DNA from: Echria macrotheca
Lineage: Eukaryota > Ascomycota > Sordariomycetes > Sordariales > Schizotheciaceae
Reading direction: 5' to 3'
Length of the DNA: 64,000 bases
Assembly (NCBI GenBank): GCA_030411725.1
Contig: MU839835.1
Coordinates: 992,001 to 1,056,000, forward strand
Shown: positions 11,595 through 21,883 of the stretch, one piece after another
Numbering within the stretch: the stretch's first letter is position 1
Layout: each line of letters opens with the position of its first letter
Notes under the pieces: generated by a model
Database searches by the model: none
Seen by the model: the letters and a program-made list of their open reading frames with translations, nothing else
What the model was told of the DNA's origin: nothing
Position numbers and translations under genes: made by a program

Positions 11595-12572
11595 TTTCAC
11601 TTATCCTTGATAAAAATCGCCTGGGTGGTTTGTGTTCTGAAGGGGCCTGACGATAAGAGATGTGAAGTCGTCACTACCTTACGTGTCGACGGCCGGAAGA
11701 GTGAAGGAGACAGGTTGAGACAGAAACGATCCGAACCGGCGGACTAGTGTAAAGCAAAGTTGAAAGGAAACAAATTGAAAAAAAAAGAGTGTCAATTGAT
11801 AATATCGAGAGCAAGTTTCCCGTGAGCTGCGCCCACTGGTGGTCAACGCGGGACACGACGCTTGGCTGGTTGCCCTGCCGTCTTGAAATCTTCCGCCCGC
11901 AAAAGACCCATTGGCTTACGGACCCCTGAACTGGCGGTGGAGCTACCTACGCGCGGCTAACTTGGGATTTCAAGATTCATCGGATCTTTCTTACTCTCTC
12001 TTCCGCCCATGCATGTCATTCATCTACGGGAATGTCGGACTTGCATATGGTCGTCCGGCTTGGTTTAGAGGAGAGGAAACACCAGAGCCTTCATCTGGCA
12101 TGCTGATATCAGATCAATCCATATCCTCTGATGAACGAAACGCCGGGAGGTACCAAACAAAAAAGGCAGTGGACCTTGGCGCCGGCTCATTGCCGAGAGG
12201 TGCAGATGTTTCTCCCACGCACGGCCGACGTCATTGGCAATGCATGCCTCGACGACGACGCCCGCTGGCAAACATTGGCTCTGCCGTCCAAGAAAGCGCG
12301 CAGGTTTCTGGCAGTGGCGCTGCTGGCTGGCCAGTCGGTCGGCGGTCAACAAGTGCATCAGTTATCGCCGGCCCATCCCTCTCAGACGCAGTGGATCGAG
12401 GCCCACCAGTTATTACGAGGCAGTCTCGAGGCAGTGCAGCCCCGTCTCGTCTTGGAGGGCCCGCCAGCAGGGATCCGATGGTCTCGAAGCCGCTGGCCGC
12501 CTTGCTGCGAGTCTCGAACACTTCCTCAACAATGATTTTTTTGTTCTCTAATGATTCTCTCGGACGAACATC
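11595..12572. other. Intergenic region, divergent promoters
   Basis: About 1 kb between the Sur7-like gene (-) and the PLC-like gene (+). A 221-codon frame (11911-12576, +) and opposing frames overlap each other and show no domain; treated as noise. Confidence 0.4.
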
Positions 12573-13871
12573 ATGATGTTGGCTAGACAGTTCGGGGTGC
12601 TAGTCCTGCTGGTCAGCAGCCTAGGCAGCTGTCAGGACGTGTCCATCTCGACAAACGATCCGGAGTTGACCATCCTGACGGGCACGAAAGCGACGGGCGG
12701 CACCGGCTCGCCCACGTATCAGACATTTTCTTCGACGATTACATTAGCCTCGACGCACCTTTCCGGCTCTAGTTCTGTCGGCGCGAATGCCACTTCATCC
12801 TCAACGTCGCCAACGCTAACCTTCCTCACGGGCTCGCACCCCACGACACTTACCTCGAATGCGACGAGTAGCACAACCGTGGCGGCGCCGGCGCCGACCA
12901 ACACGCGCCCGTGCAACAACTACCCCGAGTTCTGCGACCGCAAGTACAGCAACATCACGGTGGTCGGCTGCCACAACAGCCCGTTTGTGCGCGCCGGCAG
13001 CGCCGCCGCCAACCAGCAGCTCGGCGTCGTCGACCAGCTCAACGACGGCGTCCGTTTTCTGCAGGCACAAATCCAATGGCCCGCCAACGGCACGGTGCCG
13101 CATTTCTGCCATACCAGCTGCGATCTGCTCGATGCCGGGCCCATCACCGACTGGCTCGGCACCGTCAAGGACTGGGTGGCCGGGCATCCCTACGACGTCG
13201 TGACGATTCTCCTGGGGAACGGCAACTACTCAAAACCCGAGATGTACGTGCCCTTCATCGAGTCGACTGGCATCCTACAGTACATCTACACGCCGCCCGT
13301 GGTGCCCATGTCGCGCGACGACTGGCCGACGCTGGCGCGCATGATCCTCTCGGGGCAGAGGGTCGTCATGTTTCTCGATTACGAGGCGAACCAGACGGCG
13401 TTTCCCTGGCTGCTGGACGAGTTCAGTCAGATGTGGGAGACGCCGTTCGACCCGACCGACCAGAAGTTTCCGTGTACCGTGCAGCGGCCGCCGGATCTCA
13501 AGGAGGAGGATGCCAAGAAGCGGCTGTACCTGATGAACCATAACCTGAACGTCGAGGTGTCGCTGCTGGGGTCGACGGTCAACGTGCCGGCCGTGTCGCA
13601 GCTGAATGTTACGAACAACGTCACGGGCTTTGGGAGTCTGGGGGTGGCGGCGGCCAACTGTCGGGATGATTGGGGACTGCCGCCGACGGTGCTGAATGTG
13701 GATTATTACAACTACGGGGGGTATCCGGGGAGTGTTTTTGAGGTTGCTGCGAAGATGAACAATGTCACGTATGACCGGGCGTGTTGTGGTGGTGTTGCCA
13801 GTGGGGGGCGGAGGACTGTTGTACCGTTGTCGTTGTTGGTTTTGGTCCTTTTGGCTGTCTGGGTGGTTTAG
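12573..13871 (+). CDS. GPI-anchored PLC-like phosphodiesterase (PI-PLC X-domain fold)
   Basis: Single exon, 432 residues. A signal peptide (1-20, ending GSCQD) is followed by a Ser/Thr-rich stretch (about 25-110), then a PLC-like TIM-barrel domain. It begins with TVVGCHNSPF, where His134 matches the first catalytic His of PI-PLC X domains, and continues with VRFLQAQIQW and the HFCHTSCDLLDAGPI motif with His180 as the likely second catalytic His. The C-terminus (CCGGVASGG then a hydrophobic run to VWVV) is a GPI-anchor signal. Fungal homologues are secreted or wall-bound proteins of unknown substrate, and metal-independent cleavage of a phosphodiester is inferred from the fold. GC-rich coding, no intron, ATG at 12573 (tandem Met). 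Confidence 0.88.
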   Translation: MMLARQFGVLVLLVSSLGSCQDVSISTNDPELTILTGTKATGGTGSPTYQTFSSTITLASTHLSGSSSVGANATSSSTSPTLTFLTGSHPTTLTSNATSSTTVAAPAPTNTRPCNNYPEFCDRKYSNITVVGCHNSPFVRAGSAAANQQLGVVDQLNDGVRFLQAQIQWPANGTVPHFCHTSCDLLDAGPITDWLGTVKDWVAGHPYDVVTILLGNGNYSKPEMYVPFIESTGILQYIYTPPVVPMSRDDWPTLARMILSGQRVVMFLDYEANQTAFPWLLDEFSQMWETPFDPTDQKFPCTVQRPPDLKEEDAKKRLYLMNHNLNVEVSLLGSTVNVPAVSQLNVTNNVTGFGSLGVAAANCRDDWGLPPTVLNVDYYNYGGYPGSVFEVAAKMNNVTYDRACCGGVASGGRRTVVPLSLLVLVLLAVWVV

Positions 13872-14382
13872 TTATCAGTGTTGAGGCGCTTGGCGTTATG
13901 GTATGGACTTGGATGGAGGCGCTTCATAATAGCAACCAAGGGTCTAATTGTATACTCTTGAATACAAACCTAATACCCAGACTTGAGTCAAATATACAGA
14001 GATCTCAATATACAATCTTCTTCATGTGATGCCGATACAGAGGGAAATCTAGATGACGTCTGCGGGGTTTCTGTCCCTTCTCCAAAATACCCCTGTTAGC
14101 GCCAGCTGTCGTGCAGTTGCCAAGTACTGGGCTTGCTGGGGAATGTGAGAGGACAATCGGGGTGATCAGCCGAGCCGAGGTAAATAATGTGGACCCTCAC
14201 CCCCGGATTCTGGAATCCGACCACAAACCACTTGACCACTTGACGAGCTCTGATTACCTATCTACCCTTCTTTCTTTCTCCTCTTTTGTTCCTTTTTCGT
14301 TCACGTTTTTCTTCTCCGTATACCTCTCCCTGAAGACTGTTCCACGAGAGAATCAAGATAAGATACTGAAAACGAAAACAAA
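13872..14382. other. Intergenic region and cytochrome b5 promoter
   Basis: Contains the 3' flank of the PLC-like gene and, at about 14260-14335, a pyrimidine-rich tract (TTTCTTTCTCCTCTTTTG) typical of fungal transcription start regions. Confidence 0.4.
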
Positions 14383-15073
14383 ATGTCCAAAACATTCACC
14401 AAGACCGAGGTGGCGGCGCACAAGGACGAGAAGGAGGGGATGTATATCATTATTGACGATGGGGTTTATGATATTACTGGTATGTTTTTTTTTTCTTCCT
14501 TCTCTTTCTGGTTGCGGGGGAATTGTGTGTGACGGCGGGTGGCGGGTGACGGCCATGGATGGGGATGAGTGTTTGTTCCCATTCCCATCGACCGCCGAGT
14601 CAACAGAGTTTTGGCGTATATACTCTGTAACAACACAAGATGGGAAGGGAAAAGCTGGGTGAGGACCATGAGTCCACAACATCTAGACTCACAGCTCATG
14701 AACCACACACACGCCATCACACCTAGCCCTCCAGCCACGGCCATCACATAACAGACAGAACATAACATAACACTACACACTACCCACTACACATCACAGC
14801 TCACGCAACCGTAAAACACACACCCAGTACACACCACGAACCCATACACACAAACACACATTCACAAAAACACCCAAAACACACACTACACAATGATAAG
14901 AACTGACGAAAAAAGGCTTCCTAGAAGAACACCCCGGCGGCGCAAAGATCCTCAAGCGCATGGCAGGCAAGGACTCGACCAAGCAGTTCTGGAAGTACCA
15001 CTCCAAGGCGGTGCTGGAAAAGTACGGCGGGAAGCTGAAGATTGGGACGGTGGCTGAGGTTGCTAAGCTCTGA
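14383..15073 (+). CDS. Small soluble cytochrome b5
   Basis: Exons 14383-14479 and 14916-15073 give 84 residues. It has the cytochrome b5 core: YIIIDDGVYDITGF, the heme-ligand motif EEHPGG (His38) and the second ligand in FWKYHSKA (His61). It stops after GTVAEVAKL, so there is no C-terminal membrane anchor, unlike microsomal cytochrome b5; it should be a soluble electron carrier, partner unknown. The 436-nt intron splits the Gly codon just before FLEEHPGG and is unusually long compared with neighbouring introns. It is rich in AC dinucleotides (about 14750-14895). Confidence 0.9.
14750..14895 (+). repeat. AC-rich low-complexity tract inside the cytochrome b5 intron
   Basis: Imperfect CA/ACAC runs (for example ACACACAAACACACATTCAC) on the + strand, in the second half of the cytochrome b5 intron. 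No conserved motif or stable hairpin was recognised. Confidence 0.7.
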
Positions 15074-16342
15074 TCTCTTTTTTTTTCTATTATTTTATTT
15101 TCTCTGGTTATGTGTGTGGGGGCTGTGTGTGGGATGTGCGGGCGGTGGTTTGTCTTGCGGGGGTTGTGTGGTTGTGTGGTTGCGGTTGTGGTGAGGTTAT
15201 GGTGAAGTTATGGTGAAGTCAAGGTGGTGAAGTTGAGGAGAAGTCGAGGCGGTGTGAGGAGGGAGCGGATTGATGGGGGTTAGAAAGAGGGTGCCGTTTT
15301 ACTTATAACCATGGATGGCGATCCGGGGACTAGGGAGGGAGGTTTATGCTTGTACATATCCTGGCCCGGGTTTGGTTTGGTATGGCAGTGGTAGATGACG
15401 ATGATGTTTTGTCGACGCACAAGTCCTAGTCTAGACGGCATAATCATATCTCTCATATCGAAAGTCGAGGTCGGATTTCCCAGCCCAGCCCAGTGTGATG
15501 AGTGACACACACCAAACCGGGTTTTGGGGAGAGAACTGCTTGCTCTCTCCGGCTCTCCGGACTCGAACTGTCTCCGTTGTGTTCAAACTCATTATCAGAA
15601 CCATGGAATGGACAAAATAGCAGGAAGCCTCGACAAAGCTGTCGCCAACTTTGTAGCGCAACATAAATCCCCGTTTGGTCCCTCGGGCCTTAGGTCTAGA
15701 AGAGCTGTTGTGAACCTGTCACGGTTGGAGACACATCACATCGAACAAGATTAGATACCATAAGCAGATAGATGAAAATGCATTGAAACTGCCATATTGC
15801 AGTTCCTCGTAACGCCTTCCGATGAACAAATACAATGCCTAGTTATGTGTCCCAAACGCCTGCCGATGCACCAAACACAATGCATTCCTGCTCCCTTCCA
15901 TCCGCCTGCTCGTGGATGGACAATGCTATGCCGGGTATATCTTCCCGAACGCCAGCCCCAACCGTAACCACTCACCCATATGCCCTGTCGTTACACGACC
16001 TATCGCCCAATGCTGTGTGCCGCTGTACCATGAAATTCCCATGCCGTGAGCCGTATCCCCTGTAACCCCGAGCCGAACCCATTTACTCCTTGGAAACCGT
16101 TCAACGCCACCTAAAAGTACATAAATGTCGAGATCCCCTCGATCAATGAAACCCAGCTTTGCTGCTGTTGACTCGCCCACCAAACCCATGGATGTAAACC
16201 GTTCGAACGCCCAGTCATGAAGGACAAGGGAAAGAAAGCCAGAGCTCCTCGGTCGACAGGAAACAGCTATGTTGTTGTATCAACTCGCCCGCCAAATCCA
16301 TGCCATGCTGACCGCTCAAATACCGAGCCATAAGAACAAAGC
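15074..16342. other. Intergenic region (tail to tail)
   Basis: 1.3 kb between cytochrome b5 (+) and the repeat-bearing protein (-). The first 200 bases are G/T-rich (GTGTGG runs). Short frames lack domains. Confidence 0.4.
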
Positions 16343-17788
16343 CTATAGCTCCTCAATCAAAGGCTTTCTCGTCTTCTGCCCTGTCGACCCGCTGTCCGTC
16401 ATGGCCTCGATCGAACGCACGAGCTTGATCCGTATCCTCCTAGATCCCGAGGAACCCAAAGAACTCGGCGAAACCGATCGCGGCGAAGCAGATCTCGATG
16501 ATCGCGGATCCCGGAGCTTGATGATCCCGTGCTTGCGTGTCGTAATCGCCGATTCCGGTGTCCCTGCCCGCGGCGGCGAAACCGAGCGAGGCGAAACAGA
16601 CCTTGACGAGCGCGGATCCTTGAGCTTGATGATCCCGTACTTGCTCGAAGTCGAGCCGGGCGTCCCCGACCTCGAACTCCGCGGACTGCTCCGCATACTC
16701 TCCGGCACCGTGATCTTAATGATGCGCGTCGGTCCGCCAGACGAAGAACTGCTCGAGCTAGGTGCCGGACTGGGGCTCTGCTCGGGGCGGTAAACAGGGA
16801 AGACCGGACCGATATCCTCCGCGGACATCTTCTTGACCAGCTTCCTCCTCTTTCTGTCGAATGCAATCCGGGCGGCGGGCGAGGTGTCGTAATGGATGCG
16901 TAGCTTGTTCGCTACACCCTCGTCCTCTTCGTCCCCTGCCATCGCTCTCGCCTTGCGCTTCTTCAAGTTGACGCGAAGGCTTGCCGTGGTCGATGTTGAT
17001 GCATCCGTCTCATTACCCGCATCATCATCAGCCTCTGCGTCTCCATCGCTGGATTCGTCTCCGGGCAGAGGGGATGAACGGCCGCCAGGGAGAAGAAAAC
17101 GCCGCGCGTGTCCCTGGGTCTCGGCTGCCCCGGGGAGAACATTCATCTCATCCTCTTCATTGTCGCCGGGGTCCGGCCCGGCGGTGGCCAGCTCCGTCTC
17201 CAGCTCGAGGTTGGCACGAGCTAGCTGCCCCAGAAACTCCGGGAGCGTGTCCAGAAGCCCGGACCCACGGAGCATGAGGGCGTCGACCCGCATGATGGGC
17301 TTCTGGTTTCCACCGAGCGGGGGCAGCCGACGGCGTAGGTCGATGACCTCGTCCATATCAGCGTCGGAGGCGAGCGTGGGCTCGGTGAACGTGGGGAATG
17401 GCTCCGTGGTCATCTGCCGTTCTGCGCGGCGCTGGTCTCGGATGCTGGTACCCTCCGGGCTGGTCGGGTGGCCGGACTGGTTCTCTATCTTGACGGGCAA
17501 CAGACGGAAGACGGATTCGATGTCTAGGTTGAATAGGTCCGGGAACTTCTTCAACAGACCCGTCGGTCTGGTGGCGGCGTACTGGTAACCACGGAAATAC
17601 TTGTTGGACCAGGCTGTTGCCTTTGCCGTTAGCTTGGGAAGCTCGTCTCGCGTGCCATGGTTAAAGTAAGCCAGGGCGATGTCCAGGCCCTGGCGAAGAA
17701 GGACGAGGTCGGCCCGCTGGCTTCGAGGCGGCTGCGGCCTCCGACCGACGGGCGAGTGCACCGGGCGAAACCCGATTTGGACTGCCAT
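16343..17788 (-). CDS. Hypothetical Arg/Ser-rich protein with duplicated C-terminal motif
   Basis: Intronless, 481 residues from ATG 17788; upstream in-frame codons have no convincing start. The N-terminal 110 residues look folded (RADLVLLRQGLDIALAYFN, then a YRY-rich segment and FNLDIESVFRLLPVKI). The middle is acidic (GDESSDGDAEADDDAGNETD) and includes a basic cluster (KKRKARAM) that could be a nuclear signal. Near the C-terminus a 23-residue unit beginning K-Y/H-GIIKL-K/R-DPRSSRS occurs twice (about 383-405 and 419-441), separated by 13 residues, with SRS/SPRSVSP repeats like SR-domain phosphorylation sites. I do not recognise the family. A nuclear, phospho-regulated role is a guess from composition. 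Confidence 0.72.
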   Translation of the reverse strand: MAVQIGFRPVHSPVGRRPQPPRSQRADLVLLRQGLDIALAYFNHGTRDELPKLTAKATAWSNKYFRGYQYAATRPTGLLKKFPDLFNLDIESVFRLLPVKIENQSGHPTSPEGTSIRDQRRAERQMTTEPFPTFTEPTLASDADMDEVIDLRRRLPPLGGNQKPIMRVDALMLRGSGLLDTLPEFLGQLARANLELETELATAGPDPGDNEEDEMNVLPGAAETQGHARRFLLPGGRSSPLPGDESSDGDAEADDDAGNETDASTSTTASLRVNLKKRKARAMAGDEEDEGVANKLRIHYDTSPAARIAFDRKRRKLVKKMSAEDIGPVFPVYRPEQSPSPAPSSSSSSSGGPTRIIKITVPESMRSSPRSSRSGTPGSTSSKYGIIKLKDPRSSRSVSPRSVSPPRAGTPESAITTRKHGIIKLRDPRSSRSASPRSVSPSSLGSSGSRRIRIKLVRSIEAMTDSGSTGQKTRKPLIEEL

Positions 17789-19413
17789 GGGTGCGATTGT
17801 ATGGGATGAAGCAAGAAGAGTGCTTCGGTGATGAAAAATTGTATCGAGACTGAAGGTGGGGTGTCGAGGAGGGGAATCGCTTGTGTCGAGGTGGGAGAGG
17901 AGAGAGAGGAAGATGGGAGAGGGAGGACGACCAGAAAATATAACCCACCGACTGTGCTGGTGCGAACCTGTCCGAGCCTCGAAGTCGATGGATACAATAG
18001 CAACAATAGAACAATAGAGCCGTGTGGTGCCCAACGCCAGCTGGCAGTGTTGTGACAGACGGCCGGATGAGGAAGGGGACGTGGCTGTCGTCGCGTGGAG
18101 CCAGGAGCACAGGGACGAGCCTGCGAGGCTGCTTGGTTGGGTTCCCGAGCAGCAGCTGTCCCTAGCTGTCGATTGAGTTTGTTCTGTCTTCTCGCTTTTC
18201 CTATTCCGACTGCCACGGGCTTCGGAGTTGCGATGCCAGAACAATGCGGTTGTCGTCCAACACCGACGACGATGCGAGAAATGCCCCGCGAAGGCCGGTC
18301 TGGAATTCTAACCGCAATCCCGCCCACAAAGAGCCTTTGATCTCTATCTTTTGAAATGGTAGAAGCTATATACTATCTCCTGTCAATCGACAAAGCTGAA
18401 TCTCAACCGCAGTTCCCGTCGAGGCCGTCATTGAACAGCTACAAAGACTATCCAGGTCCGGACAGCCCACGACCCCGCTATGATCTGCTTTGTGGTCGAT
18501 CCCTGTCATCCGCGACCTCGCGCCATCGACAGCTGATGAATTGACCGATCATACTGGAAATACACATCGAGGTGAGTCAAACACGAGCTGCCGGTCTGAC
18601 AGACGATGGGCTGCCCGACGGCCAGCCCAAGAGGCAGAATTGAGTGAGGTTCGGTTAGTTGCATGACCACGTCCGATGGCGGTTTGCAGGGATCTAAAGC
18701 ACACCACGGGACCCCGCGTCCACGGGTGCCCCTCGATTGCTTTCTCGCCAACAAGCTGGCCGTCTTCGTGGTCTGCCGCCCCGCAATCTCGTTTGCTGCC
18801 TGACCAGGTGGTTCATGTGAGCTTTGGTATATAGCTTGTTGGAATTGACTGCTGGCGGCCGGCCACTCGTCAAGTTGAAACGAGGGGCCGGGTTCCTGAA
18901 GGGAGCCGCTCGCGCCTCTCGGGTCTTTGGTTTCAGCTTTTGGGCCCCGATGGCTTGCTGCGGGAGAGACAGCGACAGGTCGGCAGCTGCTCCACGTCGT
19001 CATTGTATTTCTTGCTGCTGAAAAGGCCCAACGACCAGTAGCAAGTGACAATCCAATAGGCTCGTTGAAGTTCCAGGGCTGGCTAAGCTACCACTTGGCA
19101 CCTGGCAGCACATTCGCTGGCGAGCTCTCCCCGCTTACCTCGTACCCCTGATTCTACTGTAGAACAACGAACCAGACGGCAGAGCATTTGATATTGCAAG
19201 GAGCCTTTCGGTCATTGTCGTATCGTTCCATCTTGGCTTGCTGTCGAAACGCTTGGAGGCTGTTTGGCGAAACAAAACGACCAGGCCGATCATACTGAAA
19301 AAGTACCCGCGCCCAATCGCAGCTACCCCTCGTCGTCCACCTTTGTCTTCACCGTCGGTCAACATCTTTCCCCGATCATCGAATCCTCACCATACTCTTT
19401 CCACTTCAAAGCG
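17789..19413. other. Intergenic region, divergent promoters
   Basis: 1.6 kb between the repeat-bearing protein (-) and eIF4E (+). Frames such as 17629-18327 (-) overlap the upstream gene or lack domains. No repeat noticed. Confidence 0.4.
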
Positions 19414-20309
19414 ATGTCGATGCGTCCGTCCCTCTTCACGCGCGGCCTCTCGGGGCTGTCGCAGAGCTCCGACCCCAACTCGCCCAGCGTCGCGAGCCCG
19501 GCCGAGCAGCGAGACGACGCGAAGCGGAACTTCCTCAAGGCGATGCGGCCGCTGCCGACCCAGCACTACTGGAACGTCTACTTTGACCGGCAGCCGGCCA
19601 AGGACCAGCAGCAGGCGACTGCATCGGGAGCAGCAGCAGGAAACGACGCCACGTACCAGGCGCAGCTGGAGCAGCTCGGGTCGCAGATCGAGAGCGTGCA
19701 GGATTTCTGGCGGTACAACAATAATACTCCGGTGGACCAGATCAAGATGCGCGAGTCCATCTATCTCTTCAAAGCGGGCTTCAAGCCCATCTGGGAGGAC
19801 CGTCGCAATATACTCGGTGGCAGCTGGACCTTCCGCGTGCCCAAGAGCAGCGGGCCGGATTTCTGGACCCGCGTGCAGCTGCTGGCCATCGGGGAGAAGC
19901 TGCAGAGCGTGCTGGAAGACGGTATGTTTCTATCCAAAACAAAGCCGATGGTGTAAACTAACAAAGAAACAAAGGCGACCAGATCTGCGGCGTCGGCCTG
20001 TCGGTCCGCTTCAACTCGCACCTCATCTCCATCTGGCACCGCGACTCGTCCAAGCAAAAGTCCATCGACAACCTGCTGAATTGCGTCCTGGAAGAGCTCC
20101 CCGCCGAGCTGCGGCCCAAGGCTGAAAATTATTTTTATAAGCGGCACGCCGACCACGCTGGGTTCAAGGCGCCTCCGGAGCTCCAGGCTGTCTTGGATTC
20201 GCAAAAGGCTCGCGAGGCCAAGGCCAAGGCGGCTGCTGAGGCTGCGGCGGCGAAGCAAGAGGGGGCAGCTCCGGAGATTGTTGAGGTGCCGCCAGCGGAG
20301 CAATCATAA
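19414..20309 (+). CDS. eIF4E-family cap-binding protein, class II (4EHP-like)
   Basis: Exons 19414-19921 and 19975-20309 (donor GTATGT, CTAAC branch point, acceptor AAAG) give 280 residues. The eIF4E fold is clear: HYWNVYFDR, FWRYNNN, then PIWEDRRNILGGSWTF with the cap-stacking Trp-Glu pair, and VGLSVRFNSHLISIWHRDSS. At the position of the first cap-stacking Trp of class I eIF4E (in the segment before VEDFW) this protein has TYQAQLEQ, i.e. Tyr, the hallmark of class II members (4EHP/nCBP). These bind caps weakly and often repress or specialise translation. The C-terminus is an Ala/Lys-rich helix. First in-frame ATG is 19414; the open frame upstream begins only with non-ATG codons. Confidence 0.9.
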
Positions 20310-20795
20310 GACAAAATTGGGATTGGCTATCTGGGGCAATGAATTGAGCTATAGAATGGTCGAGCGGGCGGGATCGAGTGGATCATTGGATTGCATTGTT
20401 TATGGCGTTGACGGTGGCAACGGCCGCCTGGATTTAGTTTTGGTTAACGTTGCATGCATTGAACGTCGTCTGTTCTTATTTGTAGAGTGACCGGTCGCCC
20501 TTCTGATGATGTTGTCTTGAGGTGATCCATTTATACCTTGGCCTCTATTGCCCTGGATAAACTCAACCAATACTGAATTCATATGATCTGATCGATGAAC
20601 CAGGTTATATTCAGGGAACCCATCCAACCAAACCAATCCCAAACGCCTCGCCATGGCTCATACCTCATACCCTCATACAAACAAGGAACACCGCCCATTT
20701 CGCTTCCTATACTCCATCCCAAACCACCTCATACCCCCCCCATCCCAACCTAAACTCCCTGAGAGATAGAGGCAAAAAAAACCCAGTGAAAAAAA
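20310..20795. other. Intergenic region (tail to tail)
   Basis: Holds the 3' flanks of eIF4E (+) and the EF-hand protein (-). No ORF with a domain and no clear repeat. Confidence 0.4.
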
Positions 20796-21515
20796 TCACC
20801 TCCAAACCCCAGCCCTCCGCATAACCCCATCAAACTCATCCCTCCTCACCCCGCGCGCGACCCCCTTCCCCCCATTCGCCTCCAAAATCATATCCCTCAG
20901 CACTTCCTCGCTCACATCCTCCTGCTTGAGGAGCACAGCAACCCGCTTCAGATGCGCAAGCGTGATGGCGCTCGCGTCGTCTTGGTTGCCGCCGGTAAAC
21001 AGCCGAAACGCCTCGTCGACCTCCCTCTCGTGCGCCGCTTCCGAGTCGTCCTCGTGCCGCGCGTTGATCTTGAGCGCGCAGATGGCGAGGAAGGACGGGT
21101 ACGTCGCGAAACCTTCGTCTTCGGGGTCGAGGATAGATATGAATTCTTGGAGTTCGGCGGGGGAGGTGGGGGGGATTCCTAGGGCTCTTTTTTGGGGGGT
21201 TAGAGTGTTAGGATTGGGGAGGGGGGAAAATACATCATGGCTCGTCGGACGTCCCCCGTGGGGATTACGCCCTCGCGTCCTTCGCCTTCCATTGGCTCGG
21301 CGAAGAGCGAAAAGGCTTCTTTTATGTCGGCTTCTTCTTGCGCGGTTATGTTGTTTTCTTTGGCGAGCTTGGATTGTCGCGCTTTCGGGGCGCTGGGTTC
21401 GCCGGTGGATGCCGCGGGGGGGCGACGGCGTGGTGGCTTTTTTGGATCGTTAGTTTTAATTTTCTTGAAAACGAGAGACAGAGAGAGAGAGACAGAGAGG
21501 GGAGTTATATACCAT
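20796..21515 (-). CDS. Small protein with degenerate EF-hands (calmodulin/centrin-like)
   Basis: Three exons: 21515-21513 (ATG only), 21463-21234 and 21186-20796, giving 207 residues. Introns use GTATAT..TTCAAG and GTATTT..AAAAAG, the second with CTAAC branch points. After a basic Pro-rich N-terminus (DPKKPPRRRPP) come EF-hand helices: EEADIKEAFSLFAEP, GVIPTGDVRRAMIALGI, LQEFISILDPEDEGFATYPSFLAI, EVDEAFRLFTGG and a C-terminal DEFDGVMRRAG. Helix pattern and spacing match calmodulin/centrin lobes, but the loops lack most calcium-binding Asp residues, so calcium binding is doubtful. The assignment of exon 1 rests on the ATG abutting a perfect donor; a different upstream start cannot be excluded. 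Confidence 0.75.
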
Positions 21516-21683
21516 TTTTTCTCACTGACACTTTGGGTTCTATATTCTTACACTCTTAGGAGGTTTTGGACGTCCTCAGTTGTGAGTTCTCAGACGGAGA
21601 GGTGAGAGACTTGGCGATGAGACGGTTGGTGTTGAGAGATGGTGGGGCTGGCTGAGTCGAGTGGCGCCAAGTGAGCGCCTGGT

Positions 21684-21720
21684 CACGTGATTTTCAAAAA
21701 GCCATTTCTGGTATAAAAAA
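21684..21720 (+). promoter_or_regulatory. CACGTG E-box plus TATA box
   Basis: CACGTG at 21684-21689 and TATAAAAAA at 21712-21720, in + orientation and divergent from the EF-hand gene. They are followed by an A/C-rich leader and an ATG at 21785 in a good context (A at -3). Confidence 0.4.
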
Positions 21721-21784
21721 TTCTCTTTTGCACACAGAGTCTCCTCTACCGGACAGACAACGTCGGAACCACAAAACCCAACAA

Positions 21785-21883
21785 ATGCCGTCTCGTCTCG
21801 GACTCCCGATGGATGGGGAGGAGCACTTCCTTTGCATTGTGCTATGCAATCTACTGCGGTACATTAGACCTCTTCACAGATGA
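21785..21883 (+). CDS. Possible short ORF downstream of a TATA box
   Basis: 32 codons from ATG 21785 to TGA 21881-21883 (begins MPSRLGLPMDGEEHF). It is reported because it is the first ATG downstream of the E-box/TATA pair and has a favourable start context. It has no recognisable domain. It may be the first exon of a spliced gene (a GTACAT donor lies at 21859), a noncoding RNA leader, or chance. Confidence 0.2.
   Translation: MPSRLGLPMDGEEHFLCIVLCNLLRYIRPLHR

Noticed and set aside
16343..18244. 633-codon version of the repeat-bearing protein
   Set aside because: The extra N-terminal part is low-complexity and out of family character; the ATG at 17788 starts the coherent protein.
19264..19413. 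N-terminal extension of eIF4E by about 50 codons
   Set aside because: The upstream in-frame start is TTG, not ATG; 19414 is the first ATG.
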